Source: Planctomycetota bacterium
Lineage (GTDB): Bacteria > Planctomycetota > Planctomycetia > Pirellulales > Lacipirellulaceae
DNA: 64,000 nt
Reading direction: 5' to 3'
Assembly: GCA_013152205.1 (NCBI GenBank)
Contig: JAADGV010000053.1
Location: forward strand, 62,001 to 126,000
Shown: piece after piece, positions 43,038 to 51,811 of the stretch
How the letters are laid out: every line of letters starts with the position of its first letter
Position numbering within the stretch: position 1 is the first letter of the stretch
Translations under genes and position numbers: made by a program
The notes under the pieces: generated by a model
Databases searched by the model: none
What the model was told of the DNA's origin: nothing
What the model saw: the letters and a program-made list of their open reading frames with translations, nothing else

Positions 43038-43529
43038 TTATAAAATGACGGCTGGCTCGCCCATCATCTCGACCTTTAACTCTCCGGTCTGGCTGTCGAA
43101 CAAAATCCGACGTCCTTTCTCTCCGCCAATGTGCTTCCCGACGAGGGGAATGCCCAACTCCTCTAGCAAATCTTTGACCATGTTGTAGTTTGCCTCGCCG
43201 ATCTGAAGCGGCCCGTTGCTGCCGAACATGTTCGAGCCACCCGCTAGCTTGGCGATCAGCCCAGCTCGGTTGCCTCCCTGTTTGACGAGCAATTCGAGCA
43301 TGTGTGGTATCGCCGTGTCGGCGAACTTTCCCGGTGGCCCTGGCCGATCGAGCGACTCAGGGAGCACAATATGGCAGACTGCGGCTATTTTTCGCCTCTC
43401 ATGGTACAAGACCAATCCGATACACGAACCTAGGACGGACTTTGCCAGTTCGCCCTCCTCGAGCATCACGACCTGCGACATGCCGACATTTGCTTCTGTT
43501 TTTTTCTTGGTTAGTACGGTGGTGCTCAT
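43038..43529 (-). CDS. cheD: Chemoreceptor glutamine deamidase CheD
   Basis: 163 residues from the ATG at 43529 (MSTTVLTKKKTEANVG); the longer frame to 43649 overlaps cheC and lacks similarity. The catalytic Cys lies in VLGSCIGLVLY and the His in AAVCHIVLPES, with the GKFADTAIPHMLELLVKQGG segment and the GGSNMF loop of the family. CheD deamidates receptor glutamines and, with CheC, stimulates CheC phosphatase. The gene follows cheC, its known partner, and ends 70 bases before cheY. Confidence 0.93.
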   Translation of the reverse strand: MSTTVLTKKKTEANVGMSQVVMLEEGELAKSVLGSCIGLVLYHERRKIAAVCHIVLPESLDRPGPPGKFADTAIPHMLELLVKQGGNRAGLIAKLAGGSNMFGSNGPLQIGEANYNMVKDLLEELGIPLVGKHIGGEKGRRILFDSQTGELKVEMMGEPAVIL

Positions 43530-43579
43530 CTGAAAAATCTCTAGTTGTGGTGAAGAGTCAAATAATCTCCGACCTTCTC

Positions 43580-44191
43580 TTATTCTGCGTAAAGAGCATG
43601 GTTCATCGAACGGACGAGTTCTTGGCTTGGTACAAAAAACACACTCCAATTCATCGCGCGTTTTTTGAATTCAAAGCGAGTTCGACAGAGCAAAACACGA
43701 TCGCTTACCATGGCCTGCGCCATGATTGCCTGTTCGAGTACGCTCGCGCCATAGTCCTGAAGAAAAGCAGGCGCTGACGGGGAAAGATTGCGGTCGGTTA
43801 GTCGAGTTAATTCGTTGAGGTAAGCCGAGGCGAGGATGTTTCCTGTTTCCATAATGGCCGACTGTTCCAATGCACTCCATTCCGGTTCTTCGCAGACCTC
43901 TCGCCCGAGCAAACTCGCGGCCAGTTGCCGTCCGTTCGTTTCATCAAAAGCAAGGATTAGCTGGCCACCGGGGTCGCCTTGGATGCCCAAAGCAACCATC
44001 GTGAGTAGGTCGTCCCCCATGTCCAAAACCGAGGATGCTTCTTCGAGCGGTATCTCTTGGACTTCGTCGAGAGATAACGTGACTTGGCCAGAGGTCCAGC
44101 CCGACATGGCGACCGATGCGTGCTCGGTCGCTGCGGCAAACATTTGTCCGAGCAAATTTAGCGAAGGGTCGGTCGTAGTTACATCAAACAC
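43580..44191 (-). CDS. cheC: CheC-like chemotaxis phosphatase
   Basis: 203 residues, GTG start with SD AAGGAA. The CheY-P phosphatase signature, an E-x-x-N helix, is SAIMETGNILASAYLNEL (about residues 110-127); a second, less conserved active-site helix lies after the central hydrophobic segment (DDLLTMVALGIQGDPGGQLI). By family it would dephosphorylate CheY-P and pair with CheD next to it. The last residues overlap the open frame upstream of cheD, but the chosen cheD start avoids a long overlap. Confidence 0.85.
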   Translation of the reverse strand: MFDVTTTDPSLNLLGQMFAAATEHASVAMSGWTSGQVTLSLDEVQEIPLEEASSVLDMGDDLLTMVALGIQGDPGGQLILAFDETNGRQLAASLLGREVCEEPEWSALEQSAIMETGNILASAYLNELTRLTDRNLSPSAPAFLQDYGASVLEQAIMAQAMVSDRVLLCRTRFEFKKRAMNWSVFFVPSQELVRSMNHALYAE

Positions 44192-44258
44192 GGTATGGCT
44201 TCCTTAAATGAGTATTATTCAGTTTTTTTGATGTGTGCATCAGGAACTTTACTTGGCC

Positions 44259-47200
44259 TCAGCATTCACTCGCCAAATCCGGCACTCCCGTTGGTCGGCC
44301 TGTCGCTTTCCTGGCACATACCTCAGTAGCTAGCAATTGTTTCGTGGTTGTTGCCGTTCCGGTGGATGCGTTTTTTCGACAGGCCATGTCGACGAGTGCA
44401 GCGACGTCGAGGATCAACGAAACACGTCCGTCGCCGAGAATGCTCGCGCCGGCAATGCCAAGTACGTTCTGATAGTTCTCGGCGAGCGACTTGATGACGA
44501 TATCTTCTTCTCCCAGCAGATCATCCACGGCCAATCCCAACTCGTTTTCGTCGGAGCCAACAATCACCAAAGTTTGCTCGTTGCTACTGTTTTTCTTGCT
44601 TTGGCAACCCTTGTCCCAATGCAGAAGTTCGTTGAGTTCGACTACCGAAATCGCACGACCTCGTATGGTGGCAGTTTTCATCCCGTGAACAGTGGTCAGG
44701 TCTTTTTCGCCTACGCTAACAATTTCTGAAACTGATTCCATCGGAATGGCAAACACGTCGTCGCTGATGATCGTCAACAAACTGGGGAGAATCGCCATTG
44801 TCAGCGGCAACTTGATCGTGATTGTTGTTCCGGCACCCAACTGGCTATCCAGCTCAAGGGTTCCACTGATTTGCTCGATCTTCGATCGGACAATATCCAT
44901 GCCCATTCCACGTCCAGAGACTTCGGTAACTTTCTCAGCCGTACTGAAGCCAGGCTCCCAGATGAGCTGCAAAGCTTGTTGCGGCGTAAGTCGCTCGGCA
45001 TCTGCGGCGGTGATGATTCCTTTTTCTACCGCTTTCGCACGGAGCTTTTCTGGATCGAGTCCTTTGCCGTCATCACGAACCTGGATGATGATGCGATTTC
45101 CGCGATGGAAAGCATCGAGGGTCACGGTGCCCTGCTCGGGCTTGCCAGCCGCAAGTCGGTCTTCGGGCGACTCGATGCCGTGGTCCGCCGAATTGCGAAC
45201 CATGTGAATGAGTGGGTCACCCAATTCGTCAATCATCCGCTTGTCTAATTCGGTTTTGTCACCTCGGATGACCAACTTGATGTTCTTTCCGTTGCCTCGT
45301 GTGATATCGCGAATGACACGTTTGAAGCGTCCAAATAGAGGCCCGATGGGAACCATGCGAATGTCCATCACGCTTTTTTGAATTCCATCGGAAACGCGAT
45401 CCAACTGATGAACGGCTTCAAAGAGGTCGTTCACCAACGTGCGTGCGTGATAAAGCTTGGCTAAATCGTCTTGCACAACTTCTAAGTCTCGTTGTATCTG
45501 TTGCACATGGCTGTGAATTCCCTGAGCAATGGACGCTCCCCCGACCGAGGCGCCGACCAATTCGTCGGTCTCCCCTAAAATTCTATTGAATAGCCCCGAT
45601 ATATTTTGCAAGCATTGTGCCGACTGTTTGCGAGAAGAGAGGTCTTTGAGGTTCTCGCCGATCTGTCCGAAGCGGGCCTTATTGATCACAAGCTGGCCGG
45701 CTAGATTCATGAGATGATCGAGTCGCTCGATGTCGACTCGGAGCGTCTCGGTCGGTTTATTTTTACTGGCAGCGGCTTCGGTGGAAGAAGGCGTGGCTTT
45801 TTTGGAAGCCGCTGGGCTTGCTACCGGCGGCGTTTTTTCTTTTGGCGGGGCGGTCGCTTTCGGCAACGGTGCTGTCTTCGGGATTTCAACGACGGTTTCC
45901 TCGGTAGGACTCTGTTCCAAATTATCTGGAGCAGGAGAGGAAATGTCTTCGAGAACGATTTTTTCGACGCCGTCCATGTCGAGGCTGCGTCGAACATCGC
46001 CAATCGTGCGATCGGTAGCAATGCCGAACAACAATCGTTCGACTCCCTGAGAGTCTTGCAACTGTTGATCTTCTGGGTCACGGTGAAACAGGTCGCCCAT
46101 CTCTTCGAGTCGCTCGAAGATTATTTGTGCTTTGATTTCGGCTAAAGGCAAGCCTGCTTCTAGCACCAGCAACCCTGCCAACGCTTGACTTCCCTCGGGA
46201 GCAACGTCGACCATCTGGTTGCGTTCCTCAGAAGTTATGCTTGCAAGTTGCTTTCCAGATGTCTCTGCTTCCTCCACCGGAGCAACCGTCTCGGCGACCG
46301 AGGAGTTCGCCTGGCCCAAGTGAACAGAGTGCAACACTTGATAGGCTTGACTAAAGCTGTCTGATCCTCGCTCGCCGTTCTTTAGTTTTTCGACAAAAGA
46401 GCGTAACGAATCGACGGCGGCCAACAAGGCATCCGAGATTTCGCAGGTGATGCTTTGTTTTGTATCACGCAGCTCTTGTAAAAGATCTTCCATCAAGTGT
46501 GCCAGTTTGGCAGACCGATGGAGCCCGATCGATGCCGCAGCTCCCTTGATCCGATGGCAAACGATAAGCAGCGAATCGACCGCCACCTCTTCTTCCATCA
46601 GCAATGCCTCACTCAGCGAGTCGAGCGACTCTTCGGTCTCGTCAATAAAGATCGGCAAATACTTGCTTGGGATCTCTGTTTCATCCTCAACACCCGCAAG
46701 CGGGTCGGGTTCGTCGGCTTGTTCTTGCTGAGGCTGTTCTTTCTGGGCCTGCTCTTTCTCTGGTTGTTCTTCTTGGGGCTGCTTTTCTTGGAGTTGTTCT
46801 GTCTTCATGTTGTCGTCGGCTTGCTTCTCTGCCTTCTCTGCGAATACATCGTCTATCTCGGCGTTGGATCCCTGTTCGCGATCGACACCGGCGTTTTGAA
46901 GGAGTTGCTTGATTCCCTCGACAATCGACTCGTATTCTGCTTCCCCGGCACTCGGGTCTTTGAGATGTTCGACCATCCCGGCAAGCCGATCGAAAGCCTT
47001 AAACATCAGATCGACCACGTCCGTAGAGATTACAAGAGTTTGGTCGCGAGCCGCATCAAAAACATTTTCTACATTGTGGGTCAGCTTGTTGATATCGTCC
47101 AACTGTAGCATTGCCGATAGCCCTTTCAGACTATGGGCATCGCGAAACATTTCGTTGAGGAGTTCCAAATCGACTTGTGGCGTCTCGTCGTCGCCTAGCG

Positions 47201-47330
47201 AGCCGACCAATTCGTCGAGTACGAGCAGATTGTCGTTGAGGTTGGTCAAGTAGATCTGCGACTCGTCGAGGAAATCGCCTAGCATCGTCGCCATGAAGTC
47301 GTCGTCGAACCCCAGGTCGTTTGAATCCAT
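44259..47330 (-). CDS. cheA: Chemotaxis histidine kinase CheA, large, two Hpt domains
   Basis: 1023 residues, longer than the usual 650-750. Order: Hpt 1 with phospho-His66 (RDAHSLKGLSAM); a Gln/Glu/Lys-rich linker (about 168-207, QEKQPQEEQPEKEQ); Hpt 2 with His259 (VCHRIKGAAASIG); a P2-like CheY-binding region (about 365-470); Ala/Pro/Lys linker; dimerization helices; HATPase with N box MVRNSADHGIES and G boxes RDDGKGLD and GRGMGMDIV; CheW-like domain. The C-terminal 24 residues (from LATEVCARKA to the end) are encoded by a dispersed repeat (44261-44331). Ordered cheR-cheA-cheC-cheD on the strand, in the middle of the set. Confidence 0.93.
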   Translation of the reverse strand: MDSNDLGFDDDFMATMLGDFLDESQIYLTNLNDNLLVLDELVGSLGDDETPQVDLELLNEMFRDAHSLKGLSAMLQLDDINKLTHNVENVFDAARDQTLVISTDVVDLMFKAFDRLAGMVEHLKDPSAGEAEYESIVEGIKQLLQNAGVDREQGSNAEIDDVFAEKAEKQADDNMKTEQLQEKQPQEEQPEKEQAQKEQPQQEQADEPDPLAGVEDETEIPSKYLPIFIDETEESLDSLSEALLMEEEVAVDSLLIVCHRIKGAAASIGLHRSAKLAHLMEDLLQELRDTKQSITCEISDALLAAVDSLRSFVEKLKNGERGSDSFSQAYQVLHSVHLGQANSSVAETVAPVEEAETSGKQLASITSEERNQMVDVAPEGSQALAGLLVLEAGLPLAEIKAQIIFERLEEMGDLFHRDPEDQQLQDSQGVERLLFGIATDRTIGDVRRSLDMDGVEKIVLEDISSPAPDNLEQSPTEETVVEIPKTAPLPKATAPPKEKTPPVASPAASKKATPSSTEAAASKNKPTETLRVDIERLDHLMNLAGQLVINKARFGQIGENLKDLSSRKQSAQCLQNISGLFNRILGETDELVGASVGGASIAQGIHSHVQQIQRDLEVVQDDLAKLYHARTLVNDLFEAVHQLDRVSDGIQKSVMDIRMVPIGPLFGRFKRVIRDITRGNGKNIKLVIRGDKTELDKRMIDELGDPLIHMVRNSADHGIESPEDRLAAGKPEQGTVTLDAFHRGNRIIIQVRDDGKGLDPEKLRAKAVEKGIITAADAERLTPQQALQLIWEPGFSTAEKVTEVSGRGMGMDIVRSKIEQISGTLELDSQLGAGTTITIKLPLTMAILPSLLTIISDDVFAIPMESVSEIVSVGEKDLTTVHGMKTATIRGRAISVVELNELLHWDKGCQSKKNSSNEQTLVIVGSDENELGLAVDDLLGEEDIVIKSLAENYQNVLGIAGASILGDGRVSLILDVAALVDMACRKNASTGTATTTKQLLATEVCARKATGRPTGVPDLASEC
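44261..44331 (-). repeat. 72-bp dispersed repeat, copy 2, encoding the CheA C-terminus
   Basis: Matches 31959-32030 over its whole length with about 4 differences. On the minus strand it reads ACTGAGGTATGTGCCAGGAA and onward, giving CheA residues ATEVCARKATGRPTGVPDLA to the stop (44259-44261). Confidence 0.85.
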
Positions 47331-47477
47331 CAGTCATTTCCCTTCGGTCGTATATGTTTCTGCTGCCTGGCGATAGCACCCTCACTTTGTACAGGGTGCC
47401 CACCTATTCGGTCACGATTTTCCGTTTTCTCAGCAGTTTTTTGGGAAATCACGATCACGTATTTTTGGAGAGTTACT

Positions 47478-48317
47478 TTAGGGTTTTCGGTGCAACCACG
47501 GTTGCAGCCGCTCGTACTTATCAACCAAGCCCGTGACTCCTTCCGCAGGCCCGGTGACAAGCATTCCCCCAGGACGCAAAGCACTGTCAATATTTTTTAG
47601 CACCGTCTTTTTCGACTCGGCGTCGAAATAGATGAGTACGTTTTTGAGAAAGATGATGTCGAATGGTGCCGTTTTCAAAGGCTCCATAAGATTGTGTTGT
47701 CGGAAGCTGGTCCATTTTGTGAGAATTGGTTTCGGCGTCCATTGTTCGTCGCCCGAGCAAGAGAAAAACTTGCGGCGATGGCTATCCGACACGAGTCGCA
47801 TTGCCCGTTTGTCGAGGCTTGCTTCTCTCGCCTGTTCGAGGGCCCCTACTCCAATGTCGGTCCCGACAATTTCGACTTTCCACTGGCTTAAATCTGTAAA
47901 ACGGTCTGCCACCGAGCAAGCAATGGTGTAGGCTTCGTCTCCCGTACTACAAGCCGCAGACCAAACGCGAATAGATTTCTTTTGCTTTCTGCTTCTCGCG
48001 GCTTCTTGGAAATCACGCAAATACGTCTCAGAAAACCATTCCCATTGCGTTGGGTCGCGGAATAAATAAGTCTCGTGTGTTGTTATCTCTTGCAGAAATG
48101 CGTCCCACTCGGGATCGTTAGCAGGTAATTTTTTGAGCAGCTCGAAATACTGGTCGAAGCATGAGATGTCTGTTGCTCGCAACCGTCGACACAATCGATT
48201 CGTTAGCAACGTTTTTTTCTTTGGCGAGATTTGGATGCCCGTCTGATCATAAATCAGCTTCGCGTAACGGCTAAACTGTTCGTCACTCACTCGTTCTGTT
48301 AAAGCGGTAGCTGGCAT
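47478..48317 (-). CDS. cheR: Chemotaxis protein methyltransferase CheR
   Basis: 279 residues from the ATG at 48317 (MPATALTERVSDEQF), preceded by GAGGG; the frame up to 48425 is unlikely. N-terminal CheR domain (QFSRYAKLIYDQTGIQISPK) and C-terminal SAM-dependent methyltransferase domain: SAACSTGDEAYTIA (SAM motif), VEIVGTDIGVGALEQA, DIIFLKNVLIYF. It methylates receptor glutamates. No methylesterase CheB is in this set, so reversal of methylation must be done elsewhere or not at all. Confidence 0.92.
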   Translation of the reverse strand: MPATALTERVSDEQFSRYAKLIYDQTGIQISPKKKTLLTNRLCRRLRATDISCFDQYFELLKKLPANDPEWDAFLQEITTHETYLFRDPTQWEWFSETYLRDFQEAARSRKQKKSIRVWSAACSTGDEAYTIACSVADRFTDLSQWKVEIVGTDIGVGALEQAREASLDKRAMRLVSDSHRRKFFSCSGDEQWTPKPILTKWTSFRQHNLMEPLKTAPFDIIFLKNVLIYFDAESKKTVLKNIDSALRPGGMLVTGPAEGVTGLVDKYERLQPWLHRKP

Positions 48318-48380
48318 GGCTCGCCCTCGTTCGTGTTTCAAAAAATCTGAAAGAATATTAAGTCGTGAGAGCCAGATAGA

Positions 48381-48408
48381 AGCCGCCCCAGTTTTCGCCG
48401 GGGCGGCT
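48381..48408 (-). terminator. GC-rich hairpin between mcp and cheR
   Basis: AGCCGCCCC (48381-48389) and GGGGCGGCT (48400-48408) form a 9-bp stem with a 10-base loop, 35 bases past the mcp stop codon. The following minus-strand sequence (TCTATCTGG) has little T run, so it is a weak terminator or attenuating hairpin rather than a full stop within the che transcript. Confidence 0.5.
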
Positions 48409-48442
48409 CCCCTGACTGTCCGCAAGGATTGTTGAATCAGAG

Positions 48443-50215
48443 TCAGTTATTCAACTTGAATCGGCTGACTAGATCGCGTAGCGAGGCTGCTTGGGCACCA
48501 AGCTCTTCGCTGCTGGAGGCCATCTCTTCGCCACCGGCAGCCGACTGCTCGGTAATTTCTGAGATCTGCTGGATGGCGGTCGATACTTCGCCGGCGTTTT
48601 GCGCCTGCTCGACGGTTGCATCCGCAATCTCGGCAATACGCTTTGCCGTTCCCTCGACGCCGTCGATGATCTGGGTTAACGATTCACCCGTTTGCTCGCT
48701 GAGCACTGCTCCCTCTTCGACGCGTTGAGTCGACTCTTTGATTAAGGTCGAAATTTCCTTGGCAGCTTCGCTCGATCTTTCAGCCAGTTTGCGAACCTCG
48801 TCGGCAACAACTGCAAAGCCAAGGCCGTGCTCGCCAGCCCGGGCGGCTTCGATAGCAGCGTTGAGGGCAAGCAAGTTTGTTTGGCTGGCAATCTCTGAAA
48901 TCACTTGGATGATTTCGCTAATTTGACTGGAGGACGACTTGATTCGATCCATCGCCTCGACTGACTTTTTCACAGCCGATCCGCCATCCTTTGCCAAGCC
49001 GGAGGTCTCGGTGGCCACTCGATTGGCTTCGCCAGCGTTCTCCTTAACCGCTTCGATGCTTCGAGTAAGCTCGTCGATCGAGGCACTCATCTCTTCGACA
49101 GAAGCACTTTGCGTTTGTGCCCCTTCGGCCAGCGTCTGGGCGCTCTCGGAAACCACCCGAGAACCTTCGGTGAATTGGGCTGCCCCGTCCACGACTTGAG
49201 CGATGAGGTCGCGTAGATCGGCAAGCATCCTTTTTAGGCCACTGGCCAATTCTCCGACCGCGTCGTCGCCGGTTACGGTTATCTCTTGCGTCAAATCGCC
49301 CTCAGCAGCAGCGTTTACTACTGACAGGAGTTGGTCGACCTTGTTTCGCAAATCTTCCTGAGCTTGACGTTCGCGCTCTTGGTTGTCGCTTTCGCGTTGG
49401 GCGGCTTCCTTCTGGTCGGTAATTAGATCCCAGGCAACCATAGGGCCTACAAAATTGCCATCGGGGTCGTAGATAGCAGCCGCCGCGAGTGCTAACCATT
49501 CACCGCCGAATTGGATTTCCGCTTGGATCGGTAGGTTCTTCGGATCGGCCAGAAGTCTACGTTGGTGACCGGGGTTCTTGTGGAATATGTCGTAGCTACT
49601 GCCGACGATCTGATCGACCGGAACGGGTAAACCAGCTTCGATTGTCCTCAGGGTCTTTTCCGAGGCCGGGTTCATGTAGGTGATCGTTCCATTCAGGTCG
49701 GCCAGCAGGATATTGGTTGGCGCGTTTTCGACAATAGCCAATTTCTCTGCCGCATCCGCCTCGAGTCGTAGCTTCTCGGTCACGACGCTCCAGGTGACCA
49801 TTGGTCCTAGATAAGTATGCTCGTCGTCATAGGTAGCCGTGACGAGGAGGTCTAGTTTTTCTTCACCGAGTTCGATGATCACGTTATGCGGCAGGTTTTT
49901 GTCGCTGCTGAGAATACGTCGTTGGAGTTCTGGGTCTTTGTGGAAGATGTCGATGCTCTGGCCTATCAGGTTGTTTACCTTGATCGGCAGCAAATGTTCT
50001 AACGTCTTCAGAGTATCCACACTTGCAGGATTCGCGTAGACGATTTCCAGGTCGGTGTTTGCGTAAAGAATGTTGATCGGCGCGTTTTCAACCATCCCCT
50101 GTTTAATCGCTAGTTGAGAATTGGCAAGTTCCAAAGCCTCTTGCAATTCTCGTACTTCCTGTGGTTTGGCTTCATAGTTTGGCTGAGTTTTTTCGAACGT
50201 GGCCGTAGTTGACAT
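48443..50215 (-). CDS. Soluble methyl-accepting protein with two PAS domains
   Basis: 590 residues without a membrane segment, so a cytoplasmic receptor. Two PAS domains (about 38-160 and 165-275) share internal motifs: [20 protein letters not shown] with NPASVDTL, and [20 protein letters not shown] with [13 protein letters not shown]-like linker ([20 protein letters not shown]) leads to the MCP signalling domain with the conserved hairpin tip [20 protein letters not shown] and [15 protein letters not shown]. No C-terminal NWETF-type tether is present. It likely senses an internal or redox cue through the PAS domains and feeds CheW/CheA. Confidence 0.92.
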   Translation of the reverse strand: MSTTATFEKTQPNYEAKPQEVRELQEALELANSQLAIKQGMVENAPINILYANTDLEIVYANPASVDTLKTLEHLLPIKVNNLIGQSIDIFHKDPELQRRILSSDKNLPHNVIIELGEEKLDLLVTATYDDEHTYLGPMVTWSVVTEKLRLEADAAEKLAIVENAPTNILLADLNGTITYMNPASEKTLRTIEAGLPVPVDQIVGSSYDIFHKNPGHQRRLLADPKNLPIQAEIQFGGEWLALAAAAIYDPDGNFVGPMVAWDLITDQKEAAQRESDNQERERQAQEDLRNKVDQLLSVVNAAAEGDLTQEITVTGDDAVGELASGLKRMLADLRDLIAQVVDGAAQFTEGSRVVSESAQTLAEGAQTQSASVEEMSASIDELTRSIEAVKENAGEANRVATETSGLAKDGGSAVKKSVEAMDRIKSSSSQISEIIQVISEIASQTNLLALNAAIEAARAGEHGLGFAVVADEVRKLAERSSEAAKEISTLIKESTQRVEEGAVLSEQTGESLTQIIDGVEGTAKRIAEIADATVEQAQNAGEVSTAIQQISEITEQSAAGGEEMASSSEELGAQAASLRDLVSRFKLNN

Positions 50216-50293
50216 GATTTTTTATCCCGTATGGCTAAGTTTTAATTTTGGTTACACATCTATGAGTAGTTTTGCAGCTCACTAGGCATTGGA

Positions 50294-50815
50294 TCAGCCT
50301 GCTGCTGTTGCTGATTCGATGGTTGGCTCACGTTCAACCTCTTCGAGCAATATTTTCTCGATGTCGAGCATGATCAACAGCCGATCCTCTAGCTTCGCAA
50401 GTCCGACTAAGTACTCCTGGCCGAGCCCTGCAACAGTGGGCGGCGGAGGAGCAATCTGATTTTGTGAAATCCGCAAGACTTCGTTTACGGCATCGACAAT
50501 GATGCCGATTGTTTTTTCGGCAATGTTTATCACCACGATTCTCGTATCGTCGGTCGCTTCAGGAGCGGCCAATCCAAACCGCAGCCTTAGGTCGACCACA
50601 GGAATCACGGTACTCCTCAAGTTAATCAGCCCTTTGACGTAGGGAGGTGTCTGAGGCACTTGGGTGATCTCGCCAACGAGGATGATCTCGCGAACTTTAT
50701 TGATTTCCACCCCATACTCTTCGCCGGCTAGCTGAAAGCTGACCATTTGCATGGTCCCTTCCACATCAGCATCACGCTGCTCCTGTGTCGGCGAATCCAA
50801 GACCGCTGAAGACAT
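50294..50815 (-). CDS. cheW: CheW adaptor
   Basis: 173 residues from the ATG at 50815, chosen for its strong SD (AAGGAG, 8-nt spacer); the frame to 50908 has none. The CheW fold is seen in QMVSFQLAGEEYGVEINKVR, PPYVKGLINLRSTVIPVVDL and KTIGIIVDAVNEVLRI. It couples the receptor to CheA. First gene of the minus-strand che set, divergent from the response regulator at 51262. Confidence 0.95.
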   Translation of the reverse strand: MSSAVLDSPTQEQRDADVEGTMQMVSFQLAGEEYGVEINKVREIILVGEITQVPQTPPYVKGLINLRSTVIPVVDLRLRFGLAAPEATDDTRIVVINIAEKTIGIIVDAVNEVLRISQNQIAPPPPTVAGLGQEYLVGLAKLEDRLLIMLDIEKILLEEVEREPTIESATAAG

Positions 50816-51261
50816 GTTTACTACTCCTTTTCGGCCCAAATCGAATTCAAAAAAACAAACTGCGTTATCGTGTCCTTTTGTAGATAGGTTGTTATCTAGG
50901 TGAGTCAAGAAAACACGTACGCTATCTGCTCACACTAGGGGTACCTTACCCACTTCGCGTATATTGTTATTTTTTCTTTACCTGTTTCACCCCTACTCCT
51001 ATACACCCCACCTTAGCCATCCCCAGCATTCCACAACAAAATGCTGATGGCCGCCAATCGGCTCGATAGATTCCCTCACTGCCTTGCATCAAGCATTAGA
51101 TGCGTTTGCCCCTATCCATACATCTCAATTGAAAAAATGCAGAATAATGCATTTCTCGCAAAAAAAGGACGTAACTTTGAAGTGCCGTGAACTATTTGCC
51201 AGCAAATGGCTCAGCCTGATTTAAGGACAACTCAGAAAAACCAAACCGGAGAATACAAGAC
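50816..51261. other. Divergent intergenic region of the two chemotaxis units
   Basis: About 445 bases. It holds the cheW SD (50824-50829), long pyrimidine-rich AT tracts and, near the plus-strand gene, a perfect 6-bp inverted repeat ATTTGC-CA-GCAAAT (51194-51207). No open frame of substance. Flagellar-type sigma-28 motifs were searched for by eye and not found. Confidence 0.45.
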
Positions 51262-51699
51262 ATGACTCGAAGCCGCACCATCCTACACATCGATGACGAC
51301 CCCAACGTCCATCGAATCGTCACCAGAATATTACAGAAGAACAACTACGAGGTTTTCTCGCTTGAAGACCCAACGCAGACTTCACAAGAGTTGATCAAAT
51401 CGGGCGCTCGAGTTGTGTTACTTGATATCGACATGCCTCAGATCGATGGGCTCACTCTGCTAAAGCAAATTAAATCGCACGATGGAGGCGTGCAGGTAAT
51501 TATGCTCACCGGCTTTGTCTCGATGAATACGGTGCTGCAATCTATGCGTTGGGGAGCTGAGGCCTGTGTGTTCAAACCGCTAACCGATTTTACCCCGCTG
51601 CTAACCGCGGTACGGGCATCCTTCGAAAAGATCGATTTTTGGTGGGATACGTTGCACGAACTGAACCAGCGCAAGTCGAAATATCAGCAAACGGTTTAG
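51262..51699 (+). CDS. Response regulator, single receiver domain
   Basis: 145 residues: acidic pocket DDD (11-13), phospho-acceptor Asp55 (VVLLDIDMPQIDG), Thr in VIMLTGF and Lys in VFKPLTDF. The C-terminal 30 residues extend the domain with a helix (FEKIDFWWDTLHELNQRKSK) but contain no DNA-binding or enzyme motif. SD CGGAG precedes the ATG at about 10 nt. It lies 112 bases before the second cheA, its probable phosphodonor. Confidence 0.9.
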   Translation: MTRSRTILHIDDDPNVHRIVTRILQKNNYEVFSLEDPTQTSQELIKSGARVVLLDIDMPQIDGLTLLKQIKSHDGGVQVIMLTGFVSMNTVLQSMRWGAEACVFKPLTDFTPLLTAVRASFEKIDFWWDTLHELNQRKSKYQQTV

Positions 51700-51811
51700 A
51701 GCAAGCTGCACACCCATAGGCCATGATTTCCCATTTACTTAACTGTTTCTTGGAAAATCAAAATCTCGTCAAATTATTGAGTTACTCAAATCGGCTGAAA
51801 CGAATAATCCA

